This document shows positions 35,221 to 44,706 of a stretch of DNA of 64,000 nucleotides, one piece after another (the stretch's first letter is position 1; every line of letters starts with the position of its first letter). The stretch is from Myxococcus stipitatus. Lineage in GTDB: Bacteria > Myxococcota > Myxococcia > Myxococcales > Myxococcaceae. The notes under the pieces are model-generated. The model was not told the DNA's origin and made no database searches. It worked only from the letters and a program-made list of their open reading frames with translations. The position numbers and the translations under genes are program-made. The DNA is taken from contig NZ_CP102770.1 of NCBI RefSeq assembly GCF_038561935.1, positions 310,001-374,000 on the forward strand, given 5' to 3'.

Positions 35221-36573
35221 ATGGAGTCCGAGCAGTCCAGGCGCTCGTGGCCCTTCGCCGGGGTGGTGCTGTGGATGTGCCTCGCGCTGCCCGCCCCCGC
35301 CCTGGCTCAGGACGAGGGGGCGCGGTTGTCCGCCCTGGAGCTGCTGATCCGCAGCCCCCAGCTGGGCGGGAGCGACATCCCGCGTGACCTGCCAGGTCCT
35401 GGCGGGGCGGAGGGCTCGGCGCTGCTGCCCGCGACCGCTGCGTCGGGCTCGACGGGGCTCGAGGTGCCGGGCACGCCGGCGACGTTCCGGGCGTTGAGCG
35501 CGTCCGAGCCGATGCGGTCCGGTGCCTCCGACGGTGCTCCGCTCACCCTCCTGGCGGAGTCCTCGCCGTCGGGTACGTCACGCTCCTTCCAGGTGTTGCC
35601 GGCGGTGGTCGCCGTCGTGCCGGGCCTGCTCTTCCACGGGCTCGCGCCCGCGATTGCCGGAGATGGACAGACGGCGAGGCGCTTGTTCGCGATGGAGGGC
35701 GCGGGCCTGGGACTCATCGCGCTCGGCGGTGTGCCCATCGCGCTCACGGGGGCCTCGCGGCGCACGATTGCTCCGCTGTACGCGGTGACGCTGGCGGGCT
35801 TCAGCGTGTTTGGCATCTCGGCGCTCGCCAACCTGTACTCGGTGGTCTCTCCCGCGTTCGACCCGGGAGTCCCCGCGCCGTCACTGCCTCCGCTCGAGCT
35901 GGAGATGGGCTACCAGTACGTGAGCGACACCTCGTTCGACTACGACCACTTCGTCTCGCTGGGCGCGGTGGCGCGGCTGGACTCGCTGAAGCTGGAGGCT
36001 GGCGCGCGGCTGGCTCCGGAAGATGGCAACGCGCAGGTGCGGTTCGGCGGGGCCTATCGTCTGCTCGGCGCCCCGGAGCAGCGGCGAGGCGACACGGATG
36101 GCTCGTCGCTGGACGCGGAGCTCTTCGGCCTCTACCACCGCTACCCGACGGAGGGCTTCATCGTCATCGGCGGAGACCTGGGCCTGCGAGGCCGCTTCGC
36201 CATGTCCCGGGTGAGCCCGTCACTGGCCGGCTCCTTCGCGGAGGCGAGCATCGGCATGTCCCTGCAGGGCTACAGCTATCCAGGCCCGGTGAGCGACGGG
36301 AACCTGCATGAGCAGCTCCTCTACAGCTTCGGCTACGGCGTGTGGCTGGGACGTGGCGGACCGTTCAAGGGCGAGGCGATGCTCTTCTACGACCACCGCA
36401 AGGACGGCTTCGCGGGCGGGCTGCGCACATTCGGTGGAGGGGTCGTGGGCCACTTCGGTCTCCGAGGCCGCGCGCTCCTGACGGAGACGTGGGGCGTGGC
36501 CGCGGAGGTGGCGGCGGGTGGGGCGTTCGTCGGGCGGCTGTCGCTCATCTACACGCTGGGAGGTGAGTCGTGA
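35221..36573 (+). CDS. Exported envelope protein of unknown family
   Basis: A 450-residue protein with a signal peptide (cleavage probably after LPAPALA), then a Ser/Pro/Ala-rich region, two hydrophobic stretches (LPAVVAVVPGLLFHGLAPAI and GAGLGLIALGGVPIALTG), and a C-terminal half of alternating amphipathic strands (LELEMGYQYVSD, VSLGAVARL, LKLEAGARLA and further on FIVIGGDLGLRGRFAM). The latter looks like an outer-membrane barrel. The ATG at 35221 follows GAGGGAGACC. The downstream phosphoesterase gene overlaps its end by 4 nt, so they are coupled. No family assigned. Confidence 0.7.
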   Translation: MESEQSRRSWPFAGVVLWMCLALPAPALAQDEGARLSALELLIRSPQLGGSDIPRDLPGPGGAEGSALLPATAASGSTGLEVPGTPATFRALSASEPMRSGASDGAPLTLLAESSPSGTSRSFQVLPAVVAVVPGLLFHGLAPAIAGDGQTARRLFAMEGAGLGLIALGGVPIALTGASRRTIAPLYAVTLAGFSVFGISALANLYSVVSPAFDPGVPAPSLPPLELEMGYQYVSDTSFDYDHFVSLGAVARLDSLKLEAGARLAPEDGNAQVRFGGAYRLLGAPEQRRGDTDGSSLDAELFGLYHRYPTEGFIVIGGDLGLRGRFAMSRVSPSLAGSFAEASIGMSLQGYSYPGPVSDGNLHEQLLYSFGYGVWLGRGGPFKGEAMLFYDHRKDGFAGGLRTFGGGVVGHFGLRGRALLTETWGVAAEVAAGGAFVGRLSLIYTLGGES

Positions 36574-37679
36574 TTCGCGTGGGCATCCCAGGTGTGTTGT
36601 TGGCGGTGGTGCTGACCGGATGCTTCCGGCCCGCGGAGAACCGCGCGGTGCGCGACTCGAAGGTGGGTCAGGCCGAGGGCGGTGGCCTGTCGCTCCAGGT
36701 CGAGGACGGCCTCGCGGCGGTGCGGCACCTGGGCGCGGGGGAGGTGACGCTCTGGGGCAACGCGCCGGTCTTCACCGCGAGGACCACGCTGAGCGCCTCC
36801 GCCCCGGGGCAGTGGCTCATCACCGTGCGCAACGCGATGCCGGACGCGGAGCTGTCGGTGCGGTCGGACTCCGGCGAGGTGCTGCCCGTGGAGTCCGTGG
36901 CGCAGGCGCTGCCCACGGTGAAGGCGTGGCGGGTGGAGCTGCGCGCGGGAGGCTCGGCGACGTTGCACGTGGCGCCTCCGGGCTGGGACTCCACCGCGCC
37001 GTTCCGCTTCGCCGCGCTCGCGGACGTGCAGGAAGCGCTGCCCCGCGTGGGAGACATCTACGCGCGGCTGGCGAAGGACGACTCGCTGCGCTTCATCCTC
37101 TTCTCGGGAGACCTCACGGAGCGAGGCACCCGCGAGGAGCTGCTCGAGTTCCAGGAGCGGCTGGAGGCGGGCTCACGCATCCCGCTGTACGCCACGCTGG
37201 GCAACCACGAGACCTTCTCGAAGGACGCGGAGGAGTACACCTCGCTCGTCGGCCGAGGCAGCCAGAGCTTCGTCTTCCAGAACGTGCGCTTCACCGTGGT
37301 GGACTCCAGCAACGGCACGCTGGACCCCATCGTGGAGGAGCAGCTGGACGGGTGGCTGTCGTCCTCGCGGAACGGCGCGCACGTGGTGGCCATGCACGTG
37401 CCCCCGCAGGACCCGGTGGGCCTGCGCGGCGGAGGCTTCGCGAACCGGGGTGAGTCCGCGGGGCTGGTGGGCAAGCTCGCGCGAGAGGGTGTGGACCTCA
37501 CGCTCTACGGCCACATCCACTCGTACTACTCCTTCACCAACGCGGGCATCCCCGCGTTCATCTCCGGCGGAGGCGGCGCGATTCCGGAGACCTTCGATGG
37601 CGTGGGCCGCCACTACCTGGCGGTGGACGTCGGCGCGAACGAAGGCCTGCGCGAGGCCGCCCTCGTCCGCGTGGACTGA
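36570..37679 (+). CDS. Calcineurin-like metallophosphoesterase lipoprotein
   Basis: A 369-residue lipoprotein (LAVVLTGC, Cys18) with a C-terminal calcineurin-like phosphoesterase domain. The dinuclear-metal motifs are FAALADVQ, FSGDLTERG (Asp), GNHE, AMHVPP and GHIHSYYSF. The N-terminal 100 residues form a separate domain with strands. It probably works on the outer surface or periplasm on nucleotides, phosphoesters or phospholipid headgroups; substrate not determinable. The GTG at 36570 overlaps the stop of the upstream gene (GTGA), so the two are translated together. Confidence 0.85.
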   Translation: MIRVGIPGVLLAVVLTGCFRPAENRAVRDSKVGQAEGGGLSLQVEDGLAAVRHLGAGEVTLWGNAPVFTARTTLSASAPGQWLITVRNAMPDAELSVRSDSGEVLPVESVAQALPTVKAWRVELRAGGSATLHVAPPGWDSTAPFRFAALADVQEALPRVGDIYARLAKDDSLRFILFSGDLTERGTREELLEFQERLEAGSRIPLYATLGNHETFSKDAEEYTSLVGRGSQSFVFQNVRFTVVDSSNGTLDPIVEEQLDGWLSSSRNGAHVVAMHVPPQDPVGLRGGGFANRGESAGLVGKLAREGVDLTLYGHIHSYYSFTNAGIPAFISGGGGAIPETFDGVGRHYLAVDVGANEGLREAALVRVD

Positions 37680-37837
37680 ACGAGGGAGGCTGGCACTGAA
37701 CGAAGCGTCAGCCGGCGCTGTGTGGGAGAAAACGCGCGTGGGGCCGACTTTCCGGCCCGGCAGCATACCCTCTTGATCTGACACTGAACACGTGAGCAGA
37801 TGGCGGCCCCATCGTGAGGAGCCAGAGGAGGCCCGCC

Positions 37838-38362
37838 ATGTTCGACTCGAACGAGAACGACCCCATTTCCCCGGCGCTGCGTGCGCTGCTCGAGCTGTTC
37901 ACCACGGAGCTGGCGGAGGTGCGCTTCCCGGACATGAGCGGGCAGGTGCTCGAGGACGCGGCGGCGCAGGTGAGGGCGGGCGCGGAGGCGGTGGCCCGTG
38001 CGCAGGCGGCGCTGGAGGCGGCGCGCCAGGGGCTGCAGGACAGCCAGGACGCCCTGCTCCAGAAGGGGCAGCGGGCGCTCGCGTACGCGCGGGTCTTCGC
38101 CGAGGAGAACCCGGAGCTGAACGCGAAGCTGGAGGCCATCCACCTGCCGCGCCCGGGGCGCAAGGGCGTGAAGGCGGAGAGCCTGGTGGGCCTGGAGCCC
38201 GTCGCCGCCGCCGCGAACGGCAACGAGGAGAACGCGCCGCGCCGCCGGGGCCGTCCGCCGAAGGTGCGCCCCGCGCCGGGTGCGACGCTGTTCTCGGAGG
38301 GCGTGTCGCCGGAGTCGCTGGCCGTCGCGCACGAAGGCAACGGCGTATTGCCCACCGCGTGA
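37838..38362 (+). CDS. Coiled-coil protein with AT-hook-like basic segment
   Basis: A 174-residue protein. Residues about 15-110 are strongly helical and Ala/Gln/Glu-rich, resembling a phasin-like or coiled-coil bundle. Residues about 138-148 (PRRRGRPPKVRP) match the AT-hook core RGRPPK that binds the DNA minor groove in HMGA-type proteins. No signal peptide. The ATG at 37838 follows GGAGG. Stand-alone gene after the phosphoesterase. A nucleoid-binding or DNA-associated role is suggested only by the short motif. Confidence 0.65.
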   Translation: MFDSNENDPISPALRALLELFTTELAEVRFPDMSGQVLEDAAAQVRAGAEAVARAQAALEAARQGLQDSQDALLQKGQRALAYARVFAEENPELNAKLEAIHLPRPGRKGVKAESLVGLEPVAAAANGNEENAPRRRGRPPKVRPAPGATLFSEGVSPESLAVAHEGNGVLPTA

Positions 38363-38512
38363 GGCGCGTGAGGCCCCGGACAAGCCGAGGCCCGGACGCG
38401 AGACCTTCCCGGAGCCCCCCTCCGGAAGTGTCCCACGGCCGGGCCGCGGTGCCGGCGTGTTCCGAGGGCAGCCACGAAACACGCCGGGTTCATCGGATGT
38501 GAGGCGTCTGCT

Positions 38513-39886
38513 TCAGTTCTGCGGGAAGGCCGTCCAGCCGGCCAGCCAGTTGGTGGTGCCCACCGCGCCCACGAAGCGCGCCGAGGCGTCGAAGCCCGCG
38601 GGCGGCGTGGCCGCGTTGTCGGGGTTCAGCGCGGGCGAGCCCGCCTTCGGCGCGAAGTTGGGCGAGGCCAGGTTCAGCGCGTCGGTGAGCTGCGGGTCCT
38701 GCGTCTTCACGGCGTTGGAGGCGACGAGAATCTTCTCCGCCTCGTTGAACTTGCTGACGTCCGGGTCCACCGTCACGCCGTTCTCCACGCGGGGGTTGGG
38801 CGCGAAGGGGATGGAGCTGGTGAGGTTGGCGTTGTCCCAGAAGAAGGTGTTGCGGATGCTCAGGCGGGAGTCGCCCGTCTCGTTGAAGAGCGCCGCGGAC
38901 GCAAGGCCGTCCACGTCCACCGCCTGGTCCTTGAAGTGGGCGACGATGACGTTGCGCAGCTTGCCGCCGGCGCCGGTGTTGAACACCAGGCCCTCCTGTG
39001 ACGGGTTGCCGCCCGGGTCCGCGTTGGAGCCGACGAACGTCGCGTTCCAGATTTCGGGGATGCTGATGGGCTCCTGGGTGGCCGTCGTCTTGTTGCTGGA
39101 CGCCTCGATGGCGCGGTCGCCCACGGCGGCGCTCTGCTGCACGACGAGGAACTGCACCTTGCCGCTGTAGCCCTGGTCGTAGTCCAGCGCGTCGTCGTCC
39201 GCCTGGGTGATGACGATGTGCTTCAGGGGCGCGGTGCCGCCGAACATCTCGATGCCGTCATCCAGGCCCTTGTGGACCTGGAGGTAGTCGATGTCCGTCG
39301 TGCTGCCGCAGGCGCCCGTCGTCAGGCCGTTGAGCTCGTTGTTCGGCGCCAGCTCGAAGCCGGCGAACTCGATGCGCGCGTACTTGAGGGTGCCGCAGTT
39401 GTGCGCGTCGTCCTGGCCGCCGTACTTGGTCAGCTCGTTGCCGCTGGTGGAGAAGAAGCCCTCGATGTTGGTCTCTCCGCCGGAGACGTTGATGCGGGCC
39501 TTGCCCAGCAGCACCACGCCGCCCCAGTTGCCGGGCTCGCGCTGGCCGGGCTCCTTGGAGGAGGTGAAGACGATGGGCTTCTCCGCGGTGCCCACCGCGT
39601 GGATGCGCGCGTTGCGGGTGATGATGAGCGCGCTGCCACGCTCACCCTTGATGGTGACACCCGCCTCGATGGTGAGGGTGCCCTTCTCCACGAAGATGTA
39701 CTTGGTCAGCGTGTACGTGTTGCCGGACTTCCAGGTGGTGTCCTGGGTGATGTTCTCGGTGACGTTCACCTTCTCGCCGTCGGGCTGGACGGGGGGCGGG
39801 TTGTCCGTCTTCTTGTCGTCGTCTCCGCAGCCGGCGCCAAGAACCAGGCTGGACAGCGTGAGGATGGATGCAAACAGGCGCTTCAT
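38513..39886 (-). CDS. Large beta-helix-like lipoprotein, partner of TonB receptor
   Basis: A 457-residue lipoprotein (VLGAGC, Cys20) with GDDDKKTDN after the lipid Cys, then repeated short strands and Asn/Asp/Gly turns (GTLTIEAGVTIKGE, IFVEKGT, KPIVFTSS, GNWGGVVLLGKA). The C-terminal half continues with repeats around EGFFSTSGN and LDYDQGYSG. The pattern resembles parallel beta-helix surface proteins. It follows the TonB-dependent receptor on the same strand with a short gap, and may bind the receptor's ligand or act as its surface partner. The ATG at 39886 has GGAAG upstream. Specific ligand unknown. Confidence 0.78.
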   Translation of the reverse strand: MKRLFASILTLSSLVLGAGCGDDDKKTDNPPPVQPDGEKVNVTENITQDTTWKSGNTYTLTKYIFVEKGTLTIEAGVTIKGERGSALIITRNARIHAVGTAEKPIVFTSSKEPGQREPGNWGGVVLLGKARINVSGGETNIEGFFSTSGNELTKYGGQDDAHNCGTLKYARIEFAGFELAPNNELNGLTTGACGSTTDIDYLQVHKGLDDGIEMFGGTAPLKHIVITQADDDALDYDQGYSGKVQFLVVQQSAAVGDRAIEASSNKTTATQEPISIPEIWNATFVGSNADPGGNPSQEGLVFNTGAGGKLRNVIVAHFKDQAVDVDGLASAALFNETGDSRLSIRNTFFWDNANLTSSIPFAPNPRVENGVTVDPDVSKFNEAEKILVASNAVKTQDPQLTDALNLASPNFAPKAGSPALNPDNAATPPAGFDASARFVGAVGTTNWLAGWTAFPQN

Positions 39887-39913
39887 GGCGGGACTTCCTT
39901 TCGGGGACTGGCA

Positions 39914-42900
39914 CTACAGGGACAGGCCCAGCGACGCGGAGAACGCGATGCCCGGGCGGTATTGGAGAAGGGTGATGTCGCCCTGCTGGAGGGTGACCTT
40001 CGAGTTGAGGAGGTTGGAGGCGGTGAGCTTCAGCTGCGTCGCCTTCGTGAGCTGCTGGGTGACGGCCAGGTCCACGCGGTGGAAGGGCTGCTCGTAGACG
40101 TCCGGCAGGTTGTCGGTGCCCACTTCGCTGATGCGCCGGCCGTACACGTTGTAGAGCAGCGCCACTTCCGTCCCGCTCGGCGCGTGCTCGTAGCCGACGT
40201 TGACGTTGATGACGTAGGGGGACTGGCCCTGGAGCGGGCGCTCCGAGTTCGTCTGGAGGCCCTGCACGTTGCCCAGGTCGATTTGCGACTGGATGAGCGT
40301 GAGGTTGGCGCCCACGCGCACGGGCTGGAGTGAGGGCGTCAGGCGGCCCAGCGAGGTGCGCGCCTCCAGCTCGATGCCGTAGGTGTCCGCGCCCGCGGTG
40401 TTCTCGAAGTTCATGTCGCCGGCGCCCACGGAGTTGATGACGCGCTCGATGGGGTTCTGGAAGCGCTTGTAGAAGGCGCTGGCGGCCAGCACCTCGTTGT
40501 CGCCGACGAACCACTCGACGCGCGCGTCGACGTTGTGGATGCGCGTCTGCTTCAGGTCCGGGTTGCCGGAGATGTTCCGGCGGCGCACGAAGTCGTAGAA
40601 GGTGAAGGGCGCCAGCTCGCGGAAGGTGGGCCGCGCCAGCGTGTAGCTGTAGCCCGCGCGCACGTTGATGGTGGGGGTGAGCGCGTAGATGGCGTTGAAG
40701 GTGGGCAGCCAGTCCAGGTAGCTGACCTGGTTGTTGGACTGCTCCACGCCGGTGAACTGGTTGAGCGCGGTGAGCTTCTGCTCGGAGCCCTCCAGGCGCA
40801 GGCCGCCGACCAGGCGGAGCGCCTCGGTGGGGGTGACGTCGGCGGTGACGTAGCCGGCGAAGACACCCAGCGACGCGTCATACGCATCCGAGTCCGGGCG
40901 GGTGCTCTCCTGCACGCGCATGCCGTTGCCCAGGTACTCGGGGCTGAAGAGCTGCTCGGGCGGGAGGAAGCGGTCCACGTCCATGTTGGGGACGATGCCG
41001 TAGCGGAAGCGGCGGGCGCGGAAGTCGCGGCCGGAGAACTGCGCGAGGCCGCCCAGCTTCAGGCGCACGTCGGTGAAGGGGACGGTGAGGTTGACGCTGC
41101 CGCCGCCGGACGTCTCACCCAGCTCGGCGAAGAAGCGCTCGCCGCTGTTGGCCTGGTTGGGGAAGGAGACGGCGCCGGAGGGGTTGCCCAGGTTGTCGCT
41201 GTAGAGCGTGTCGCGGGTGTCCGGCTCGTCGCGGTCCACGCGGGAGAGGTTGGCCTGCCAGTCGATTTCCGCGTCGCCCAGGAAGCCCACGCGGTGGAAG
41301 CCGCGCAGCTGGTTGAAGGAGAGCTGACGGACGATGAACTGGAGGCGGCTGCCCTCGTAGCGGTCGCCGCGGAGCGTGTCGCTGCCGGTGCTGGTGGTGG
41401 TGCGGGTGTCGGTGCCTCGGGTGTAGAGGCTGAAGACGGTCAGCTCGTTGTCGCGGTCCAGCTGGTAGCCGATGCTGGCGAGGCCGCTGAGGTTGGCGGT
41501 CTCCACGCCGAGCTTCGCCTGGGCGTCGTCGTAGCTGGTGAAGGTGCCATCCAGGTCGAACGCGGCCTTGTTGTACTGGGTGTTCTGCGTGGACTCCTTG
41601 TGGCCGTAGTTGATGGTGGCCAGGTAGCCCAGGCGCTGGTTGTCGAAGCGCAGCGTGTCGCCGAGCGACGCGCTCAGGCCCATGTTGGGCAGCGCCGTCT
41701 TCGAGCGCGCCTTCCAGATGTTGGGGAAGCTCTCCCACTGGCGCTCCAGCTCCGCGGGGGACTCGTTGCCATCGCCGAGCGCGTAGCCGGTGGGGATGGC
41801 GTCGGGGAGGCGGCGCTGGCTGCCGGGGAAGCCGAGGAACTCCATGGCGCCGCCGCCGCGCTGCGCGTTGCGCGCCTGGCCCGTCGTCTCCGTATCGCCG
41901 CCGAAGGTGATGCGCGGCTTGAACTCGAACTGGGAGGGGTAGGTGTTGGTCTCGATGAGGAGGGTGCCGCCGCCGAAGGTGCCGGGCAGATCGGCGGTAT
42001 AGCTCTTCACCACGTTGAGGTTGGCGAGCAGCGAGGTGGGGAACAGGTCGAGCGGGACGCTGGGCTCATCGGGCTCCGGGCTGGGCAGGAGCGCGCCGTT
42101 GAGGAGCGTGGTGCTGTAGCGACCGCCGAGTCCGCGCAGGAGCACGTAGCGGCCGTCGACGACGGTGGCGCTGACGACGCGCTTGACGGCATCGGAGGCG
42201 CTGGAGTCGGGGGTGCGGGAGATTTCCTGGGCGCTGATGGCGTCGGAGACGGCGGCGGCCTTCTTGCGCTCCTGGAGGAGGGCGCCTTCGGCGCGGCGGT
42301 CGGAGCGGGCCTCGACGACGACCTCCTGCACGGCGCCGACGTCCGCGCCGAGCGCGACATCGAGCTTCGTCGCCTTGCCCTGTGTCACGACGACGCCGGT
42401 GATCCGGCGGCCCTGGTACACGTCGTAGAAGACGCGCAGGTCGTATTTGCCGGGCGGGAGCGCGAGGCGGTAGTTGCCGTCCAGGTCGGTGAGGACTTGC
42501 TTCTGCTCGCCCGTGACGACCTTCACGGTGGCCTCGATGAGGCCCTCACCGTTGGCCTCGTCGGCGACCTTGCCGTGGATGCCGGTGAAGCCCGCGGGCG
42601 GCGCGGAGGACTCGGCCAGCATCGCCTCGTCCTCGGCGGAGAGGGCGGTCTCGGTGGAGGGCTGCGCCACGCCCGTGTCCTGCTGCGCCTGCGCGGCGGC
42701 GGGAGCGGGCGGTTGCGCGAGGTCCTGTGCGGGGGCGGCGGGCGCAATCTCAGACACGGGAGGCTGCGCCGCCTGCTGTGCCTGCACGGGAGCGGGCTCA
42801 ATCCCAGACGCGGTCTCCTGCGGCTGCGTGGTCGCCTGACCGAGGGCCAGCACGGAGACGATGGCGGGCGAGCCATTCATCCCCGCGAGTGCGGGCGAGG

Positions 42901-43000
42901 TGAAGAGTGTGAGCGCTGCCACGAGGGCGCGCGAAAAGGGTGCGCGAGACAACACGGCTCTCCTTGCCGACGGTCGCGCCGTAAACAACGCGAGCCGCAT
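39914..43000 (-). CDS. TonB-dependent outer-membrane receptor with carboxypeptidase-regulatory-like N-domain
   Basis: A 1028-residue outer-membrane receptor. A signal peptide and an Ala/Gln/Pro-rich region (to about residue 145) are followed by a carboxypeptidase-regulatory-like repeat (FTGIHGKVADEANGEGL to VVVTQGK), then the plug (from about 225; KRVVSATVVDGRYVLLRGLG) and a long 22-strand-type barrel ending with the aromatic-terminated ASLGLSL. It imports a scarce ligand using TonB energy; no substrate clue is seen. It follows tonB, exbB and two exbD genes on the same strand, so its energiser is encoded in the same cluster. Confidence 0.93.
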   Translation of the reverse strand: MRLALFTARPSARRAVLSRAPFSRALVAALTLFTSPALAGMNGSPAIVSVLALGQATTQPQETASGIEPAPVQAQQAAQPPVSEIAPAAPAQDLAQPPAPAAAQAQQDTGVAQPSTETALSAEDEAMLAESSAPPAGFTGIHGKVADEANGEGLIEATVKVVTGEQKQVLTDLDGNYRLALPPGKYDLRVFYDVYQGRRITGVVVTQGKATKLDVALGADVGAVQEVVVEARSDRRAEGALLQERKKAAAVSDAISAQEISRTPDSSASDAVKRVVSATVVDGRYVLLRGLGGRYSTTLLNGALLPSPEPDEPSVPLDLFPTSLLANLNVVKSYTADLPGTFGGGTLLIETNTYPSQFEFKPRITFGGDTETTGQARNAQRGGGAMEFLGFPGSQRRLPDAIPTGYALGDGNESPAELERQWESFPNIWKARSKTALPNMGLSASLGDTLRFDNQRLGYLATINYGHKESTQNTQYNKAAFDLDGTFTSYDDAQAKLGVETANLSGLASIGYQLDRDNELTVFSLYTRGTDTRTTTSTGSDTLRGDRYEGSRLQFIVRQLSFNQLRGFHRVGFLGDAEIDWQANLSRVDRDEPDTRDTLYSDNLGNPSGAVSFPNQANSGERFFAELGETSGGGSVNLTVPFTDVRLKLGGLAQFSGRDFRARRFRYGIVPNMDVDRFLPPEQLFSPEYLGNGMRVQESTRPDSDAYDASLGVFAGYVTADVTPTEALRLVGGLRLEGSEQKLTALNQFTGVEQSNNQVSYLDWLPTFNAIYALTPTINVRAGYSYTLARPTFRELAPFTFYDFVRRRNISGNPDLKQTRIHNVDARVEWFVGDNEVLAASAFYKRFQNPIERVINSVGAGDMNFENTAGADTYGIELEARTSLGRLTPSLQPVRVGANLTLIQSQIDLGNVQGLQTNSERPLQGQSPYVINVNVGYEHAPSGTEVALLYNVYGRRISEVGTDNLPDVYEQPFHRVDLAVTQQLTKATQLKLTASNLLNSKVTLQQGDITLLQYRPGIAFSASLGLSL

Positions 43001-43079
43001 GGCATTGGAATGGATGACTTGTGACGATTCAGGCGGCGAATCGAAAACTCGAGGTCACGACTCGCCGCCGGGCGGAACT

Positions 43080-43511
43080 TCAGTCCGCGAGCTTGTCCGG
43101 CAGCACGCCCACGGTGAGGTTGCCTCCCCGGGCGAGGTCCAGCACTTCCATGGCGGCGCCGTAGGGCACGTCGTCGCCCGCGTCGAAGAACACAATCTTG
43201 TCCGGGCGCGCGTTGAGCATGCGCTGGAGCCGCGCGACCACCTGGTCTCGCGGAACCTCATCCCGGTTGATGCGCAGCACGCCCGCCCGGTCCACCGTCA
43301 GCACCACCGGCGGCAGTGCATCCGGCGGGGGAGGAGGCTGCTCCTCCGCCTTGTCGCTCTTCGCGGGCACCGTCATCCACATCTGCTTGGTGAGCAGCGG
43401 GGTGACGACCATGAAGATGATGAGGAGGACGAGCACCACGTCCACCAGGGGCGTGACGTTCATCGACGGACTCAGTCCGCGCTTCTTGCCGCCTCCGAGG
43501 TCGAATGCCAT
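43080..43511 (-). CDS. exbD: ExbD/TolR-type energy transducer (second)
   Basis: A 143-residue inner-membrane protein with one TM helix carrying the essential aspartate: SMNVTPLVDVVLVLLIIFM. The periplasmic part is short and proline-rich near residue 65. With ExbB it forms the proton channel that drives TonB. The ATG at 43511 has GGAGC upstream. It starts 9 nt after the other exbD, and the TonB receptor gene follows after 79 nt. Two different ExbD chains could allow mixed dimers. Confidence 0.9.
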   Translation of the reverse strand: MAFDLGGGKKRGLSPSMNVTPLVDVVLVLLIIFMVVTPLLTKQMWMTVPAKSDKAEEQPPPPPDALPPVVLTVDRAGVLRINRDEVPRDQVVARLQRMLNARPDKIVFFDAGDDVPYGAAMEVLDLARGGNLTVGVLPDKLAD

Positions 43512-43520
43512 GGCGAGCTC

Positions 43521-43928
43521 CTACTTGCGCTGCTTGTCGATGACTTGCAGGTTGATGCCCGGGAAGCCCAGGTCCTGCATGCTCTTGAAGACGCCGCGCA
43601 CCTCGGAGTAGCGCACGCCCCGGTCCGCCTTCAGCACCACCGGCGAGTCGGGCTTCTTCGCGCGCAGGGCCTTCAGCTCGGACAGCAGCGCCTCGCGCTT
43701 GAGCTCCTTGCGGTCCATGAAGATGGCCCCGTTCGCCGCCAGGCTCACCGTGGTGGGCTCCAGCTCCTTGTTCTCCTTGTCGGGGTTCGTCGCGGTGGGC
43801 AGCTCCACGGACGCGCCGGACTCGATTTGCGGCGTGACGACCATGAAGATGATGAGGAGGACGAGCACCACGTCGACCAGCGGCGTGACGTTCATCTCCG
43901 GGGTGATGCTGCTACGCCGGGCGGACAT
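43521..43928 (-). CDS. exbD: ExbD/TolR-type energy transducer (first)
   Basis: A 135-residue ExbD with the helix EMNVTPLVDVVLVLLIIFMV including the proton-carrying Asp. It overlaps the end of exbB by 17 nt, so translation is coupled. Its periplasmic domain (KADRGVRYSEVRGVFKSM) is distinct from that of the second ExbD. Confidence 0.92.
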   Translation of the reverse strand: MSARRSSITPEMNVTPLVDVVLVLLIIFMVVTPQIESGASVELPTATNPDKENKELEPTTVSLAANGAIFMDRKELKREALLSELKALRAKKPDSPVVLKADRGVRYSEVRGVFKSMQDLGFPGINLQVIDKQRK

Positions 43929-44664
43929 CGAGCCCCTCCCGGCGCGCCACCGTCTCCGGACCCGTGGCCACCGCGCCGTTGTTCGTGCTGGTGCGCTTGT
44001 CGGTGACCATGTCCTCCAGGTGGTCCATCAGCTCGCTGCGGGCGTTGTCCAGCGAGAGCTGGAGCGCGTCCGCGCGGGTGGACAGGAAGTTGAACATCAG
44101 CACCGCGGGGATGGCGACGAGCAGGCCCAGCGCGGTGACAACGAGCGCCTCCGCGATGCCGCTGGACACCGCGCCCAGGCCGCCGGAGCCCTCCTTGGCG
44201 ATGCCGGAGAAGGCCTCGATGATGCCCACCACCGTGCCCAGCAGGCCCACGAACGGCGCCACCGAGCCTACCGTGGCGAGGACCGACATGCCGCGCCGCA
44301 CGTCCGCGCTGACGCGCTCGTTGATGCGCACCAGCTCGCGGCGGGTGAGCTCCACCGGGCCCAGCTTGCCCGCGGGCAGCTTCGACTTGGCGAGGAACGT
44401 CTTCATGCCACCGCCCAGCAGCGTGGCCAGGTGGCTGCCCTTGGTGCCTTCCGCTTCCTTCACCAGCGCGTCGTGCTGGTGCTGCATCAGCAGTTGCCCC
44501 GCGCGAGCGGCGAAGGCGCGCGACGTGGTGCGGGAGCGGAAGAAGACGAACAGACGCTCGAAGAACACCGCCAGGGACGCGACGGCGAAGAGCATCAGCG
44601 TCCAGGCGATGCCCAGGGCGAACACGCCCATGTGGTTGTAGATGTCCCTGAGATTGAAGTTCAT
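43912..44664 (-). CDS. exbB: ExbB/TolQ-type proton channel subunit
   Basis: A 250-residue MotA/TolQ/ExbB-family protein with three TM helices (near residues 15-35, then SVLATVGSVAPFVGLLGTVVGII and ALVVTALGLLVAIPAVLMFN). The conserved GTVVGIIEAF and the Thr/Pro residues of the pore are present. It assembles with ExbD and TonB to couple proton flow to outer-membrane transport. tonB lies directly upstream on the same strand. Confidence 0.93.
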   Translation of the reverse strand: MNFNLRDIYNHMGVFALGIAWTLMLFAVASLAVFFERLFVFFRSRTTSRAFAARAGQLLMQHQHDALVKEAEGTKGSHLATLLGGGMKTFLAKSKLPAGKLGPVELTRRELVRINERVSADVRRGMSVLATVGSVAPFVGLLGTVVGIIEAFSGIAKEGSGGLGAVSSGIAEALVVTALGLLVAIPAVLMFNFLSTRADALQLSLDNARSELMDHLEDMVTDKRTSTNNGAVATGPETVARREGLDVRPA

Positions 44665-44706
44665 GACGAAGTGCTCCTGGGGGGCAGGGCGGGTGAGACC
44701 AACGGC

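Noticed and set aside
40535-43024. 829-aa plus-strand frame opposite the TonB receptor
   Set aside because: Antisense shadow; Gly/Val/Ala/Glu repeats only, no domain.
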